A DNA stretch of 64,000 nt. Source: an uncultured Clostridiaceae bacterium (GTDB lineage: Bacteria > Bacillota > Clostridia > Clostridiales > Clostridiaceae). A program made the position numbers and the translations under genes. Where the stretch lies: NCBI GenBank assembly GCA_946405135.1, contig CAMJGD010000013.1:23841-87840 (forward strand), read 5' to 3'. Within the stretch, counting starts at the first letter, position 1; every line of letters begins with the position of its first letter. The notes under the pieces are model-generated. The model had not been told where the DNA came from. It saw only the letters and a program-made list of their open reading frames with translations, and searched no databases. This document shows positions 25,066-35,191 of the stretch, piece by piece.

Positions 25066-26237
25066 GAAATTTAAAATTGTTATCTATTTTACTGCTCTGT
25101 CTTTTTCTTAGCGGCTGCTGGGATAAGGTAGAAATAGATAGAAAGATTTTTGTTTCAACTATAGGAGTAGATGTGGGTAAGGATATAAATAAGGAGTATG
25201 AACTAAAAAAAGAAAATTTTGAAGAAGTATTTCCGCAAAAGAATGCAAATAAGCTTAAAGTATCTTTTGCTTTTCCTGATATTAGTGACTTTTCTCCCAA
25301 TAAGGCAAGTGTAAAAGGTGATAATGTGTTTCCTATAGATGCTTACTCCATGCAGGGAGCTATAGATGAAATTGCAGTTAAAGCTAGTAGAGACTTATAT
25401 TTGGATCATACAAGATTACTGCTTTTAGGCAGCGATTTACTATACTATCCAGATACGGTAAAAGAAGTTGTTGATTATATTCAAAGGCAGCCAAAGCTTA
25501 ATAGAAGGTTATATGTTTTAATAGTTGAAGGTAAGGTAGATGAAGTTATGAATTTCAATCCACCTATAGATAAGCATATTCAAGCTTATATAAGTGGAAT
25601 TATGGATAACAGCAATAGAAATGGTACTATACTCCCTGTAACTCTTAATGAGTTTTTAGTATTATTAAGTGAAAATGGAAATGCTATACTGCCTACCATA
25701 AAGCTTGACAAAGAAAAGAATCAGCTTTCTCTTACAGGTACAGATATTATAAAAAATTATTCCACAAAGGGACATTTAGATCCTGTAGAAACCTGTAATC
25801 TTGAAATATTAAGAGGAAATTTAAAAGGTGGAACAAAGGTAATATATGAGAATGGTCATCCGATTGATTATGAAATAGATGGAATAAAAAGAGAAATAAA
25901 AGTTAACAGAAAGGAAAATAAGCTGATATTCAATATAAAAATAAATTTAGAAGGAAAGTTAAAGGGGGCTTATATAGGAGATAATGTGTTTTATAAAGAA
26001 AATATAGATAGCATGGAAAATAGATTTAATAAAATGCTGGTAGATGAATGTGAAAAGGTTGCAAGATATACTAAGCAGGAGGTAAAGGTAGATGCCATTG
26101 GTTTAAGAGAAAATGTAGAAAAGTATCATCCCTATATATGGAATTCCGTTAAAGATAATTGGGAAGAAGCTTTTTCAAATTCACAAATAAATATAGAGGT
26201 AAATACTAACATAAGAAGAGTAGGTATATCTAAGTAA
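25062..26237 (+). CDS. GerC-type germinant receptor lipoprotein
   Basis: 391 aa, ATG 25062, overlapping GerB by ATGA. The N-terminus MRNLKLLSILLLCLFLSGCWD carries a lipobox LSGC, so Cys19 should be lipidated and the protein exposed on the outer face of the spore inner membrane. It has GerC/Ger(x)C family features: CWDKVEIDRKIFVSTIGVDVG, then the C-terminal domain around KGAYIGDNVFYK. It is the final gene of the operon. No terminator hairpin was found between its end and spoIIR, but spoIIR has its own forespore-type promoter. Confidence 0.92.
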   Translation: MRNLKLLSILLLCLFLSGCWDKVEIDRKIFVSTIGVDVGKDINKEYELKKENFEEVFPQKNANKLKVSFAFPDISDFSPNKASVKGDNVFPIDAYSMQGAIDEIAVKASRDLYLDHTRLLLLGSDLLYYPDTVKEVVDYIQRQPKLNRRLYVLIVEGKVDEVMNFNPPIDKHIQAYISGIMDNSNRNGTILPVTLNEFLVLLSENGNAILPTIKLDKEKNQLSLTGTDIIKNYSTKGHLDPVETCNLEILRGNLKGGTKVIYENGHPIDYEIDGIKREIKVNRKENKLIFNIKINLEGKLKGAYIGDNVFYKENIDSMENRFNKMLVDECEKVARYTKQEVKVDAIGLRENVEKYHPYIWNSVKDNWEEAFSNSQINIEVNTNIRRVGISK

Positions 26238-26293
26238 GCTAGCCTAAGTTTGATTAAATAAATTTAAAAAAATAAAAGAAATTTACCCTGCAG

Positions 26294-26322
26294 GTATAAA
26301 AAGTAAAATAATGGAAAGAATA
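26294..26322 (+). promoter_or_regulatory. Sigma-F-like promoter of spoIIR
   Basis: GTATA at 26294-26298, a 14-bp spacer, then GGAAAGAATA at 26313-26322, which satisfies the sigma-F -10 pattern GGnRAnAnTW at every position. It is 21 bp upstream of the TTG start. spoIIR is a classical sigma-F target in Bacillus. Confidence 0.65.
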
Positions 26323-26343
26323 TAGCTGTAGGGAGATGATATT

Positions 26344-27006
26344 TTGGTTAAAAAAATAAGTATTATTCTTATATCTGTTATAATTTTAAATATTTTTGTA
26401 GGTTATAGTAAAAAAGACTTTAAAATTAATGACTTTTTTGGTCAGGAAAATCTTGAACAATCAAAAGATGATATAAATAATAAAATAATAAGATTTCATG
26501 TCATAGCTAATAGTGACTCTAAAGAAGACCAAGAGCTTAAATTAAAAGTAAAAAATAAAGTGCTAGAATATATATATCCTAAACTTAAAAATTCTAAAAG
26601 TTTAAAAGAATCTAGAAAAATACTAATTGAAAATAATGATGCTATTAAAAAAATCGCAGAAGAAGAAATAAGAAAAAATAAATATAGCTACACTGTTACT
26701 ACCATGCTGTCTTTAGAAAACTTTCCTATAAAAACCTATGGTAATATAACATTACCTCAGGGCGAGTATGAAGCCTACAGGATAATAATAGGCAATGGTA
26801 AAGGACAAAATTGGTGGTGTGTCATGTTTCCGCCACTATGTTTTGTGGATGTAACAAAAGGAGAAGTTTCTAATAAAGAAACAGAAAAATGTATGAAACA
26901 GGTCTTGACAGAAGAGGAGTATAAAAATATTGATAATACTAAAAAGAAAGAAATAAAGTTTAGATTTAAAATATTGGATACTATAAAAGATTTATTAAAA
27001 AAATAA
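26344..27006 (+). CDS. spoIIR: Stage II sporulation protein R
   Basis: 220 aa from TTG 26344 with GGGAGATGAT. An N-terminal hydrophobic signal (residues 3-21) is followed by the SpoIIR core: RFHVIANSDSKEDQELKLKVKNKV, then LPQGEYEAYRIIIGNGKGQNWWCVMFPPLCF. It is made in the forespore, secreted across the septum, and triggers SpoIIGA-dependent processing of pro-sigma-E in the mother cell. The sigma-F-like promoter just upstream agrees. A palindromic terminator follows immediately. Confidence 0.95.
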   Translation: MVKKISIILISVIILNIFVGYSKKDFKINDFFGQENLEQSKDDINNKIIRFHVIANSDSKEDQELKLKVKNKVLEYIYPKLKNSKSLKESRKILIENNDAIKKIAEEEIRKNKYSYTVTTMLSLENFPIKTYGNITLPQGEYEAYRIIIGNGKGQNWWCVMFPPLCFVDVTKGEVSNKETEKCMKQVLTEEEYKNIDNTKKKEIKFRFKILDTIKDLLKK

Positions 27007-27034
27007 GGATGTAAATTTACATCCTTATTTTTTA
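27002..27034. terminator. Bidirectional terminator spoIIR / glycosyltransferase
   Basis: Perfect 28-nt palindrome AATAAGGATGTAAA/TTTACATCCTTATT at 27002-27029, overlapping the spoIIR stop and flanked by T-run; it also ends the convergent gene. Confidence 0.85.
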
Positions 27035-28141
27035 TTTTAATGAAAGCATAAGATCTACGATATCTTTACCTGCATTTGGTTTTGCATATTTTTCACAATT
27101 GCTTTTCATAATTTTTAGTTTGTTATTATCTTTCAAAAGGTCTGGAATGATATTTTCACAACTCTTTCCATTACCTAAATTCACAGCTAGGTTATGCCTT
27201 AACAAGAATTCTGCATTTTTTTCTTCCTGACCAGGTATGGCTGAAAATATAGCTAAGGGGATATGAGAAATTAAAGCTTCAGATACAGTTAAACCTCCTG
27301 GTTTTGTAATTAGCAGATCAGAAGATTGCATATATCTATTTACCTCTTTAGTGTAACCTACTATTCTAGTTTCCTTTTTTGAATCTTCTACTGCATCCAT
27401 AAGAGAATAACGTAATTTTTTATTATTTCCTGTTATGGCTATGATTTGAAAATTCATATCTATGTCAGACAGCTGTTTATAGACTTCTAAAATATTTCCT
27501 ATACCTAGACTTCCTCCCATTATTAAAAGTGTAGTCATGTTATCTTTTAAATTTAATGAGGTAAGAGTCTCTTTTTTATCATGTTTTATTAAAAAATCTG
27601 GATGTACTGGAATACCAAAGTCATATACTAATTCTCTTTTTACTCCCCTTTCTACCATTTCTTGTGCCATATCAGAATTGGATACTATATAGGCATCTAT
27701 AGCAGGATGAATCCAAAAACTATGGGGAGCATAATCTGTTAATATAGACATAATAGGTACATGTATTTTTGATTTTAATTTTAGCACAGAAAGCATTTCT
27801 GTACTAAAGGGATGAGTGGAGACAATTATATCTGGATCAAAGTCATTAATAAGAGGAAGTATTTTAGATGACATCAGCTCATTAAATTTATTACTTACAC
27901 TAGCTATGCCATCATCACTTTCTGCATAATTGTACAGCATACCAAATATAGAAGGAGACAGTTTTATGCTTTTAAGGTAGCTGCCTATTATGACTTTATC
28001 CAAAAAAGGATTTATATATTTTATTGTATCTATTATTTCTACTTGAGATTCAGGAAATCTTAAAATGGTGTGGGCTTTTAACGCTTCTGCAGCATTCATA
28101 TGACCTCCACCAGCAGATACTGATAAAATCAAAAGTTTCAT
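27032..28141 (-). CDS. MGDG synthase-type glycosyltransferase (UgtP-like)
   Basis: 369 aa from ATG 28141 with AAAGGTGTG. It is a GT28-family GT-B enzyme: N-terminal SAGGGHMNAAEALKAH (acceptor domain signature), STHPFSTEML, ILTDYAPHSFW, then IMGGSLGIGNI and KPGGLTVSEALISHIPLAI for UDP-sugar binding. It probably transfers glucose or galactose to diacylglycerol, making glycolipid membrane components or lipoteichoic acid anchors, at the cytoplasmic face of the membrane. Monocistronic, convergent with spoIIR and divergent from ypeB. Confidence 0.85.
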   Translation of the reverse strand: MKLLILSVSAGGGHMNAAEALKAHTILRFPESQVEIIDTIKYINPFLDKVIIGSYLKSIKLSPSIFGMLYNYAESDDGIASVSNKFNELMSSKILPLINDFDPDIIVSTHPFSTEMLSVLKLKSKIHVPIMSILTDYAPHSFWIHPAIDAYIVSNSDMAQEMVERGVKRELVYDFGIPVHPDFLIKHDKKETLTSLNLKDNMTTLLIMGGSLGIGNILEVYKQLSDIDMNFQIIAITGNNKKLRYSLMDAVEDSKKETRIVGYTKEVNRYMQSSDLLITKPGGLTVSEALISHIPLAIFSAIPGQEEKNAEFLLRHNLAVNLGNGKSCENIIPDLLKDNNKLKIMKSNCEKYAKPNAGKDIVDLMLSLK

Positions 28142-28308
28142 ATAACTTTCACACCTTTAGTATTTATGTTTTAACTGTTATTATTTTGTACATTAAAACG
28201 TCAATAATAAGTATACAATACTTTTTATTTAATTGACACATTAAGTTTTTACTATACCATAACATAGCATATCATAATAGCATTACAATTCTATATTATA
28301 TATAAAAT

Positions 28309-28338
28309 GCATAACTTAATCAATAAATATACATACTA
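28309..28338 (+). promoter_or_regulatory. Sigma-G-like promoter of ypeB
   Basis: GCATA at 28309-28313, 18-bp spacer, CATACTA at 28332-28338. Both boxes match the Bacillus sigma-G consensus GMATR / CATWMTA. It lies 32 bp upstream of the ypeB ATG. Confidence 0.7.
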
Positions 28339-28370
28339 CCATCATAGAGGAGTTTTTAGGAGGTAGTATT

Positions 28371-29744
28371 ATGAAAGTCAATATAAAAAATAGAAGGATT
28401 ATATATACCTTGATAGTAACACTTATAGTTGTGTTTTCAGCTAGTTTTGCAATTCTTATGACTATTGAAAGAAATGATTATAGAAATTTTCTTCAAAGCC
28501 AGTACAGCAAAAATATGTATGATTTAATTAATGATGTAGAAAATATAGAAGATAATCTCTCAAAGGTGGCAGTGGCTGGAACTCCAGAACAAGATATAAT
28601 TATATTTCAGGAGATATTCAGATATTCATCCAATGCATCTGACAGACTTCATTCCCTTCCAATTCCGCAGGAAACTATAGAAAATACCAGTAAGTTTTTA
28701 TCTCAAGTAGGGGACTTTTGCTATACATTAGTGAGAAGCTCCTCTGAAGGTAAGCAATTATCAGAAGATCAGTATAAATTAATAGATGACTTATCAGATC
28801 AATCCTATAAGCTTATGGAAAACTTAAATATAGTACTTCAAGATATAAATAGAGGCAGAGTAAAATGGGGGGATATAAGAAAAAAAGTAGGAGGAGTATT
28901 GGCAAAGGGTGAAAATAATCTTGTAACAGACAAATTTAAAGTCATCCAAAAGCAGGTAGCACAATATCCTGCATTAATCTATGATGGACCATTTTCTGAC
29001 AATGTACTAGATATAAAGCCTAAAGTAGAAGCCAATCCTAAGGTAACTAAAGAGCAGGCCATGGAGCAGGTTAAAAATATATTAGGTAGAGATAGAGTAG
29101 AAAGTATAGAAGAAAAGCAAGAAAGTAATCGAACCAAAATAAGTGCTTATAGCTTTAATATTAAATTGAAAAATAGAAAAAATGAAGAATCTGTTGTATG
29201 TGATGTAAGTAAAAATGGAGGAAAACTTGTATATTTATTAGATAACAAAAAAATGAATAAACCTTCTATGGATGAAAAGAAAGCTATAGAAATGGGAAAT
29301 AAATTTTTAGATAATGCAGGATATAAGAACATGATACCCACATATACTTTAAAGTATGAAGATAATGTAACCATAAGTTACATATACAATCTTAATGGCA
29401 TTAACATCTATCCTGACCAAATAAAGCTTAAGGTAGCTTTAGATGATGGGAGTATTATAGGTGTTGAAGCAGATAAGTATTTAGTTTCACATATGGATAA
29501 TAGAAGTATACCTAAAGTAAAAATATCTGCAGAAGAAGCAAGAAAAAAGGTAAGTAAAAGGCTTAACATAAGTAATATGAAATTAGCTATTATACCTACG
29601 GAAACTAATCAGGAAGTACTTTGTTATGAATATAGTGGTTCTTATAGGGACAATATATTTAAGGTTTACATAAATGCTGAAAATGGAAGTGCCCAAAAAA
29701 TAATAAAGATAATCAATACACCTAATGGGCAGTTAGCTATGTAA
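28371..29744 (+). CDS. ypeB: Germination protein YpeB
   Basis: 457 aa, ATG 28371 with AGGAGGT. An N-terminal membrane anchor (residues about 9-29) is followed by a helical domain (FLQSQYSKNMYDLINDVENIEDNLSK) and three PepSY-type repeats in the C-terminal half (VTKEQAMEQVKNIL; MDEKKAIEMGNKFL; ISAEEARKKVSKRL). YpeB localises to the spore inner membrane/cortex and stabilises the lytic enzyme SleB. Unlike Bacillus, no sleB is adjacent here; the gene is alone. A sigma-G-like promoter precedes it, consistent with forespore expression. Confidence 0.92.
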   Translation: MKVNIKNRRIIYTLIVTLIVVFSASFAILMTIERNDYRNFLQSQYSKNMYDLINDVENIEDNLSKVAVAGTPEQDIIIFQEIFRYSSNASDRLHSLPIPQETIENTSKFLSQVGDFCYTLVRSSSEGKQLSEDQYKLIDDLSDQSYKLMENLNIVLQDINRGRVKWGDIRKKVGGVLAKGENNLVTDKFKVIQKQVAQYPALIYDGPFSDNVLDIKPKVEANPKVTKEQAMEQVKNILGRDRVESIEEKQESNRTKISAYSFNIKLKNRKNEESVVCDVSKNGGKLVYLLDNKKMNKPSMDEKKAIEMGNKFLDNAGYKNMIPTYTLKYEDNVTISYIYNLNGINIYPDQIKLKVALDDGSIIGVEADKYLVSHMDNRSIPKVKISAEEARKKVSKRLNISNMKLAIIPTETNQEVLCYEYSGSYRDNIFKVYINAENGSAQKIIKIINTPNGQLAM

Positions 29745-29754
29745 AGCTAACTGC
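29729..29754 (+). terminator. Hairpin at the ypeB stop codon
   Basis: GCAGTTAGC at 29729-29737 pairs perfectly with GCTAACTGC at 29746-29754. There is no T-tract, so it may protect the 3' end rather than terminate on its own. Confidence 0.35.
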
Positions 29755-29844
29755 TAAAAATAGCTTGATAAACTTCTCTAAAATTACTAAACTATAATTT
29801 ATAGACCTTATTAAAAACTAAAGTAGTTTTAAAGGAGTGAGCAT

Positions 29845-30831
29845 ATGACAAGAGCATTAGCTATGATATCAGGAGGACTTGATAGTATACTTGCTGCCAA
29901 ACTCATAAAAGATCAAGATATAGAAGTAATAGGAATATGTTTTAAATCTTACTTTTTTGAAGCAGATAAAGCTATAGATATGTGTAAACAGATAGATATA
30001 CCTTTAGATATTATTGATTTTTCTAAAGAACATTTAGAAATGGTAAAACACCCTAAACATGGCTATGGCAAAAATATAAATCCCTGCATTGATTGTCATG
30101 CTATGATGATGAGATATACTGGAGAGCTTTTAAAAAAATATGATGCTGATTTTATTGTAACTGGTGAAGTGCTAAACCAGAGGCCTATGTCTCAAAATAA
30201 AAGATCCCTTGAATTAGTAAAAAAAGAATCAGGATTTGAAGATAAAATAATAAGGCCGCTCTGTGCTAAAAACTTAGAACCTACAGCCATGGAATTGAAT
30301 AATTTAGTATGCAGAGAAAAGCTTCTTGATATTAGTGGCAGAAGCAGGCATAGGCAAATGGAATTAGCAAATCTATGGAATATTAAAGATTACCCTTCTC
30401 CAGCAGGTGGATGTAAACTTACGGAACCAAATTATGCTGAAAGGCTGAAGGATCTTTTGTCACATAAAGAGAATATAACAGAATCAGATATAAATATGCT
30501 AAGGTATGGGAGACATTTCAGATTTAATGAAAATGTAAAAATTGTGGTTGGCAGAACCTATGAAGAAAGCAAAAACTTAAAAAAATATATTCAAAATGGA
30601 GATTTTATATTTTTTCCTAAGAACTATTCAGGTTCTATAGTAATAGCTACAGGAGTCATCGATATGGATTCTATAGCCTTTGCTGCAGCTCTTTCAGGCA
30701 GGTATAGTAAGGGGAAGGATGAAAAGGAAATAGAAATAAAGTATGGAAGACATAGAACACCATTGAATAAGATAATAAAGGTTAATCCTTCAGAGGATAA
30801 TGAAATTAATAAATATATAATAAATCCGTAA
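29845..30831 (+). CDS. PP-loop thiouridylase-like protein fused to an NFACT-R (DUF814) domain
   Basis: 328 aa, ATG 29845 with AAAGGAGTGAG. N-terminal half: PP-loop ATPase with SGGLDS at residues 9-14 and a conserved CIDCHAMM, resembling MnmA/ThiI-type tRNA sulfur transferases. C-terminal part (about 228-285): VVGRTYEESKNLKKYIQNGD...SGSIVI resembles the NFACT-R/DUF814 RNA-binding domain. The combination suggests modification of an RNA base, probably thiolation in tRNA. Often annotated as a tRNA methyltransferase by distant similarity; the precise reaction is not established. Confidence 0.75.
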   Translation: MTRALAMISGGLDSILAAKLIKDQDIEVIGICFKSYFFEADKAIDMCKQIDIPLDIIDFSKEHLEMVKHPKHGYGKNINPCIDCHAMMMRYTGELLKKYDADFIVTGEVLNQRPMSQNKRSLELVKKESGFEDKIIRPLCAKNLEPTAMELNNLVCREKLLDISGRSRHRQMELANLWNIKDYPSPAGGCKLTEPNYAERLKDLLSHKENITESDINMLRYGRHFRFNENVKIVVGRTYEESKNLKKYIQNGDFIFFPKNYSGSIVIATGVIDMDSIAFAAALSGRYSKGKDEKEIEIKYGRHRTPLNKIIKVNPSEDNEINKYIINP

Positions 30832-30866
30832 GTAGGTTTATTGAGTATTAAAAAAGGAGATTTAGT

Positions 30867-31286
30867 ATGAGTATGAGAAAAAAAGCTATAATATCTATTT
30901 CAAGTAACCAAGAAGAAAATAATGATGATAGCATAGAGGTTGTGACTCCAGGGGAATTTTATAAAGAAGAAAATGAGTATTGTGCAGTATATAATGAAAC
31001 AGAGATTTCTGGTATGGAGGGTACTACAACTACACTTAAAATTTCTCCAAGCAGGATATCTCTTTTAAGAGAAGGGACAACCAGTGCTAAAATGGATTTT
31101 GAAGAAAACAATCCCTGTGTTACATTATACAATACCCCTTATGGCATGCTTGAACTTAAAATAGATACCCAAAAATTAAATATAGATATAGACGATAAGG
31201 GAGGAGAAGTTTTTATTAACTACCATATGAGTATTGCAGGACAAAATCCTCAGGCTACAGAGCTTAAGATAAAGATTAAATCTTGA
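30867..31286 (+). CDS. DUF1934 (YwiB-like) beta-barrel protein
   Basis: 139 aa, ATG 30867 with AAAAGGAG; a second ATG at 30873 is possible. It contains the DUF1934 pattern EYCAVYNETEISGMEGTTTTLKI and CVTLYNTPYGMLEL, predicted to form a small lipocalin-like beta barrel. The function is unknown. In many Firmicutes the family sits near argS or pyrG; here it is 15 bp upstream of the sigma-54 activator and 1.6 kb from pyrG. Confidence 0.8.
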   Translation: MSMRKKAIISISSNQEENNDDSIEVVTPGEFYKEENEYCAVYNETEISGMEGTTTTLKISPSRISLLREGTTSAKMDFEENNPCVTLYNTPYGMLELKIDTQKLNIDIDDKGGEVFINYHMSIAGQNPQATELKIKIKS

Positions 31287-31301
31287 TTCAGGGGAAGAGC
31301 T

Positions 31302-32267
31302 ATGTATTCAAAAAAAACAGAAAAAGAGAAATGTAGTTATGAATTTGAAGATATAATAACAAGAAACAGTAATATGAAAAATGCCATAGGGATTTTACAA
31401 AAAACTTCAAATACAGACTCACCTGTACTGATATACGGAGAAACAGGAACTGGCAAGGAATTATTTGTACAGGCTATACATAATGCATCTCCTAGAAAAA
31501 GATGTGCTTTTATAGCTATAAACTGTGCAGCTATTCCAGAAAACCTTTTTGAGATGACTTTATTTGGAGCAACTAAAGGAAGTTATACTGGAGCCTTTGA
31601 TAAAAAAGGATTATTTGAGTTAGCTGATGGAGGAACACTTTATCTAGATGAATTAAATTCTATGCCTTATGAAATTCAATCAAAGCTATTGAGGGTGATT
31701 CAGGAAGGAAAAGTAAGAAGAGTTGGTGATTATAAAGAAAAACAGATTAATGTGAGGTTAATAACCACTTTAAATGAATATCCTGAAGAACTTTTAGAAA
31801 AGCAAAAATTACGAAAAGACCTATATTATAGACTTAATGTTATTAGAATAGATATACCTCCCTTAAGAGAGAGAAAAGAAGATATAGAGATACTTTCAAA
31901 TTATTTTATTAAAAATTTTAATACAATGTTTAATAACAATGTGGTGGACTTAAAAAAAGAAGCCTTATGGTCTTTGACAAATTACAACTGGCCTGGTAAT
32001 GTGAGGCAGTTAGAAAATCTCATACAAGCTATATTTAATTTTAAAAGTGAGGGATACATAGGTGTAGAGGATATAGCCTATGTAGATGAATCCATAATAA
32101 AATATGGTAGAAAACCTTTAAAAGAAGTAATAGAAGAAGTTGAAATAAATTATATAAAAGAGGCTTTATCTATAACTGAAGGAAACGTAAGCAAGGCTTC
32201 AGAATTATTAGGGATACCACGACAAACATTACAATATAAGATTAAAAAATATTTAATAAAATATTGA
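31302..32267 (+). CDS. Sigma-54-dependent AAA+ activator without a sensor domain
   Basis: 321 aa, ATG 31302. The AAA+ domain starts at about residue 15: Walker A GETGTGKE (46-53), Walker B TLYLDEL, and RKDLYYRLN with the arginine finger region. The sigma-54 contact loop reads GSYTGA (93-98) instead of GAFTGA. A Fis-type helix-turn-helix closes the protein (NVSKASELLGIPRQTLQYKIKKY). There is no N-terminal receiver, PAS or GAF domain; only about 15 residues precede the ATPase. It resembles the RocR/BkdR group. It would drive open complex formation by sigma-54 polymerase; no -24/-12 target promoter was found nearby. Confidence 0.85.
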   Translation: MYSKKTEKEKCSYEFEDIITRNSNMKNAIGILQKTSNTDSPVLIYGETGTGKELFVQAIHNASPRKRCAFIAINCAAIPENLFEMTLFGATKGSYTGAFDKKGLFELADGGTLYLDELNSMPYEIQSKLLRVIQEGKVRRVGDYKEKQINVRLITTLNEYPEELLEKQKLRKDLYYRLNVIRIDIPPLRERKEDIEILSNYFIKNFNTMFNNNVVDLKKEALWSLTNYNWPGNVRQLENLIQAIFNFKSEGYIGVEDIAYVDESIIKYGRKPLKEVIEEVEINYIKEALSITEGNVSKASELLGIPRQTLQYKIKKYLIKY

Positions 32268-32278
32268 TAAATTGGTTT

Positions 32279-32330
32279 AGGTTATGTATAGAAAAGTTAT
32301 TTTCTTCATAACCTTTTACTTTTTTTGATT
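32279..32330 (+). terminator. Terminator after the sigma-54 activator
   Basis: AGGTTATG ... AGAAAA gtta TTTTCT ... CATAACCT at 32279-32314, followed by a T-rich run. Confidence 0.8.
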
Positions 32331-32391
32331 AGAAAACAGCTTTAATGATAATAATCTTAATATAAAAGCTTAAAATGGAGGGCTAGAAGAT

Positions 32392-32703
32392 ATGGCTATG
32401 GAGTATTATGATTTGAGCAGAGAAAAGTATATTAAAATAGTAAATTTTATATGCAGTTATAATGGAATAAAAGAGAATGAACTATATAAGCTCTTAAAAG
32501 ATAAGGAATGTAAGTATTTGCTTTTTCTTCTCTTAAAAAAATATAAGTGTACTAATAAAGATATACTTATAGATATTTTAGGGCAAAATAATAAAAGCAC
32601 CATAAGTTATAATTTTAAAAAAGCAGAGGAAAAATTTTTTGTAAATAGGGAATTGAGAGAAAAATATTTTGAAGTGGAGGACATTCTACAGAAAATAATA
32701 TAA
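32392..32703 (+). CDS. Stand-alone DnaA domain IV-like protein
   Basis: 103 aa, ATG 32392 with GGAGGG at 32375 (ATG 32398 also possible). I do not know a named gene. The second half reads DILIDILGQNNKSTISYNFKKAE..., which matches the pattern of the DnaA C-terminal DNA-binding domain: a helix, then GGRDHSTV-like signature (here GQNNKSTI), then a helix with xxKxxE. The N-terminal half (REKYIKIVNFICSYNGIKENELYKLL) could be a second helical repeat. It has no AAA+ part, so it cannot be an initiator. It may bind DNA or be a regulator. Located just upstream of pyrG. Confidence 0.5.
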   Translation: MAMEYYDLSREKYIKIVNFICSYNGIKENELYKLLKDKECKYLLFLLLKKYKCTNKDILIDILGQNNKSTISYNFKKAEEKFFVNRELREKYFEVEDILQKII

Positions 32704-32836
32704 AAAAACAAAAAATAATCAAAAAACTATAGAATATAATATAAAAATATGATATTATATTATCTATATTATTTTGAACATAATAATCCCATTATATTAA
32801 TAGGGTAATTTTTATTATAACCAAAATAATTGTTAA

Positions 32837-34483
<1,647 letters not shown>

Positions 34484-34487
34484 ATAT

Positions 34488-34530
34488 AAAAACCTTCTTA
34501 AAAATTATAATTTATAAGAAGGATTTTTAT
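34488..34530 (+). terminator. Terminator of pyrG
   Basis: AAAAACCTTCTTA at 34488-34500 pairs with TAAGAAGGATTTTT at 34515-34528. Confidence 0.85.
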
Positions 34531-34578
34531 AAAAATTATAGAAAACTATATATATAATTAATAAATGGGGGTGATTTG

Positions 34579-34923
34579 ATGCTGATTAATACCGATATAT
34601 ATTTTGCTTTAAAGGATGTAGATGGACATTATATAAAAATGCATAATACGGTATTTAAGTTAAATAATCTATATCAGGAATATTCCCTCATAGAAATAAA
34701 GATGCAAGGTAAAAGAAGAATAGTGTTTAAGATTAAATGTCCTATATGTGACGAATACCATTATTATATATATAAGATAAACGATATTATAAATAAAGAT
34801 GTTATTATAATGGGTTGTGAAAAGATAGGTTGCCCTGTAATGTATATGGGGAAAAAAGAACAGGTATTAAGTATTATAAAAAAGCAGGAACAGATATTTA
34901 AAGATATTTATTTTATGGTATAA
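34579..34923 (+). CDS. Hypothetical protein with four-cysteine zinc-ribbon-like motif
   Basis: 114 aa from ATG 34579, preceded by GGGGGTGAT; an in-frame TTG at 34576 is too close to it. Not recognised. The pattern CPICDEYHYY (CxxC) followed 23 residues later by CEKIGC (Cx4C) suggests one structural zinc. The N-terminal half is beta-rich with alternating hydrophobic residues. It is monocistronic between pyrG and rho with its own terminator. Confidence 0.6.
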   Translation: MLINTDIYFALKDVDGHYIKMHNTVFKLNNLYQEYSLIEIKMQGKRRIVFKIKCPICDEYHYYIYKINDIINKDVIIMGCEKIGCPVMYMGKKEQVLSIIKKQEQIFKDIYFMV

Positions 34924-34926
34924 TGT

Positions 34927-34966
34927 AAAAACTGAGTAAAGTATTAAAACTTTGCTCAGTTTTTTG
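34927..34966 (+). terminator. Terminator after the zinc-ribbon-like gene
   Basis: AAAACTGAG-T-AAAG ... CTTTG-CTCAGTTTTTT, near-perfect stem with U-tract. Confidence 0.9.
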
Positions 34967-35191
34967 TTGACTGAAAAATATATAGGTATATAATTTAATA
35001 TGATGTCTATTATATATTTTAAAGACATTATTATTTTGACCTATCCATATATCTTTACAACAAATCCTTTCACACAGAATTTCCTTTTTATTCAGCTAAT
35101 TCTTCAAAGGTTTATAACTTTTGTTTTATATGGATAAATTATGTTTATGACATAATGAATGTAAGTAATATAATGATTTGGAGGTGCAACC

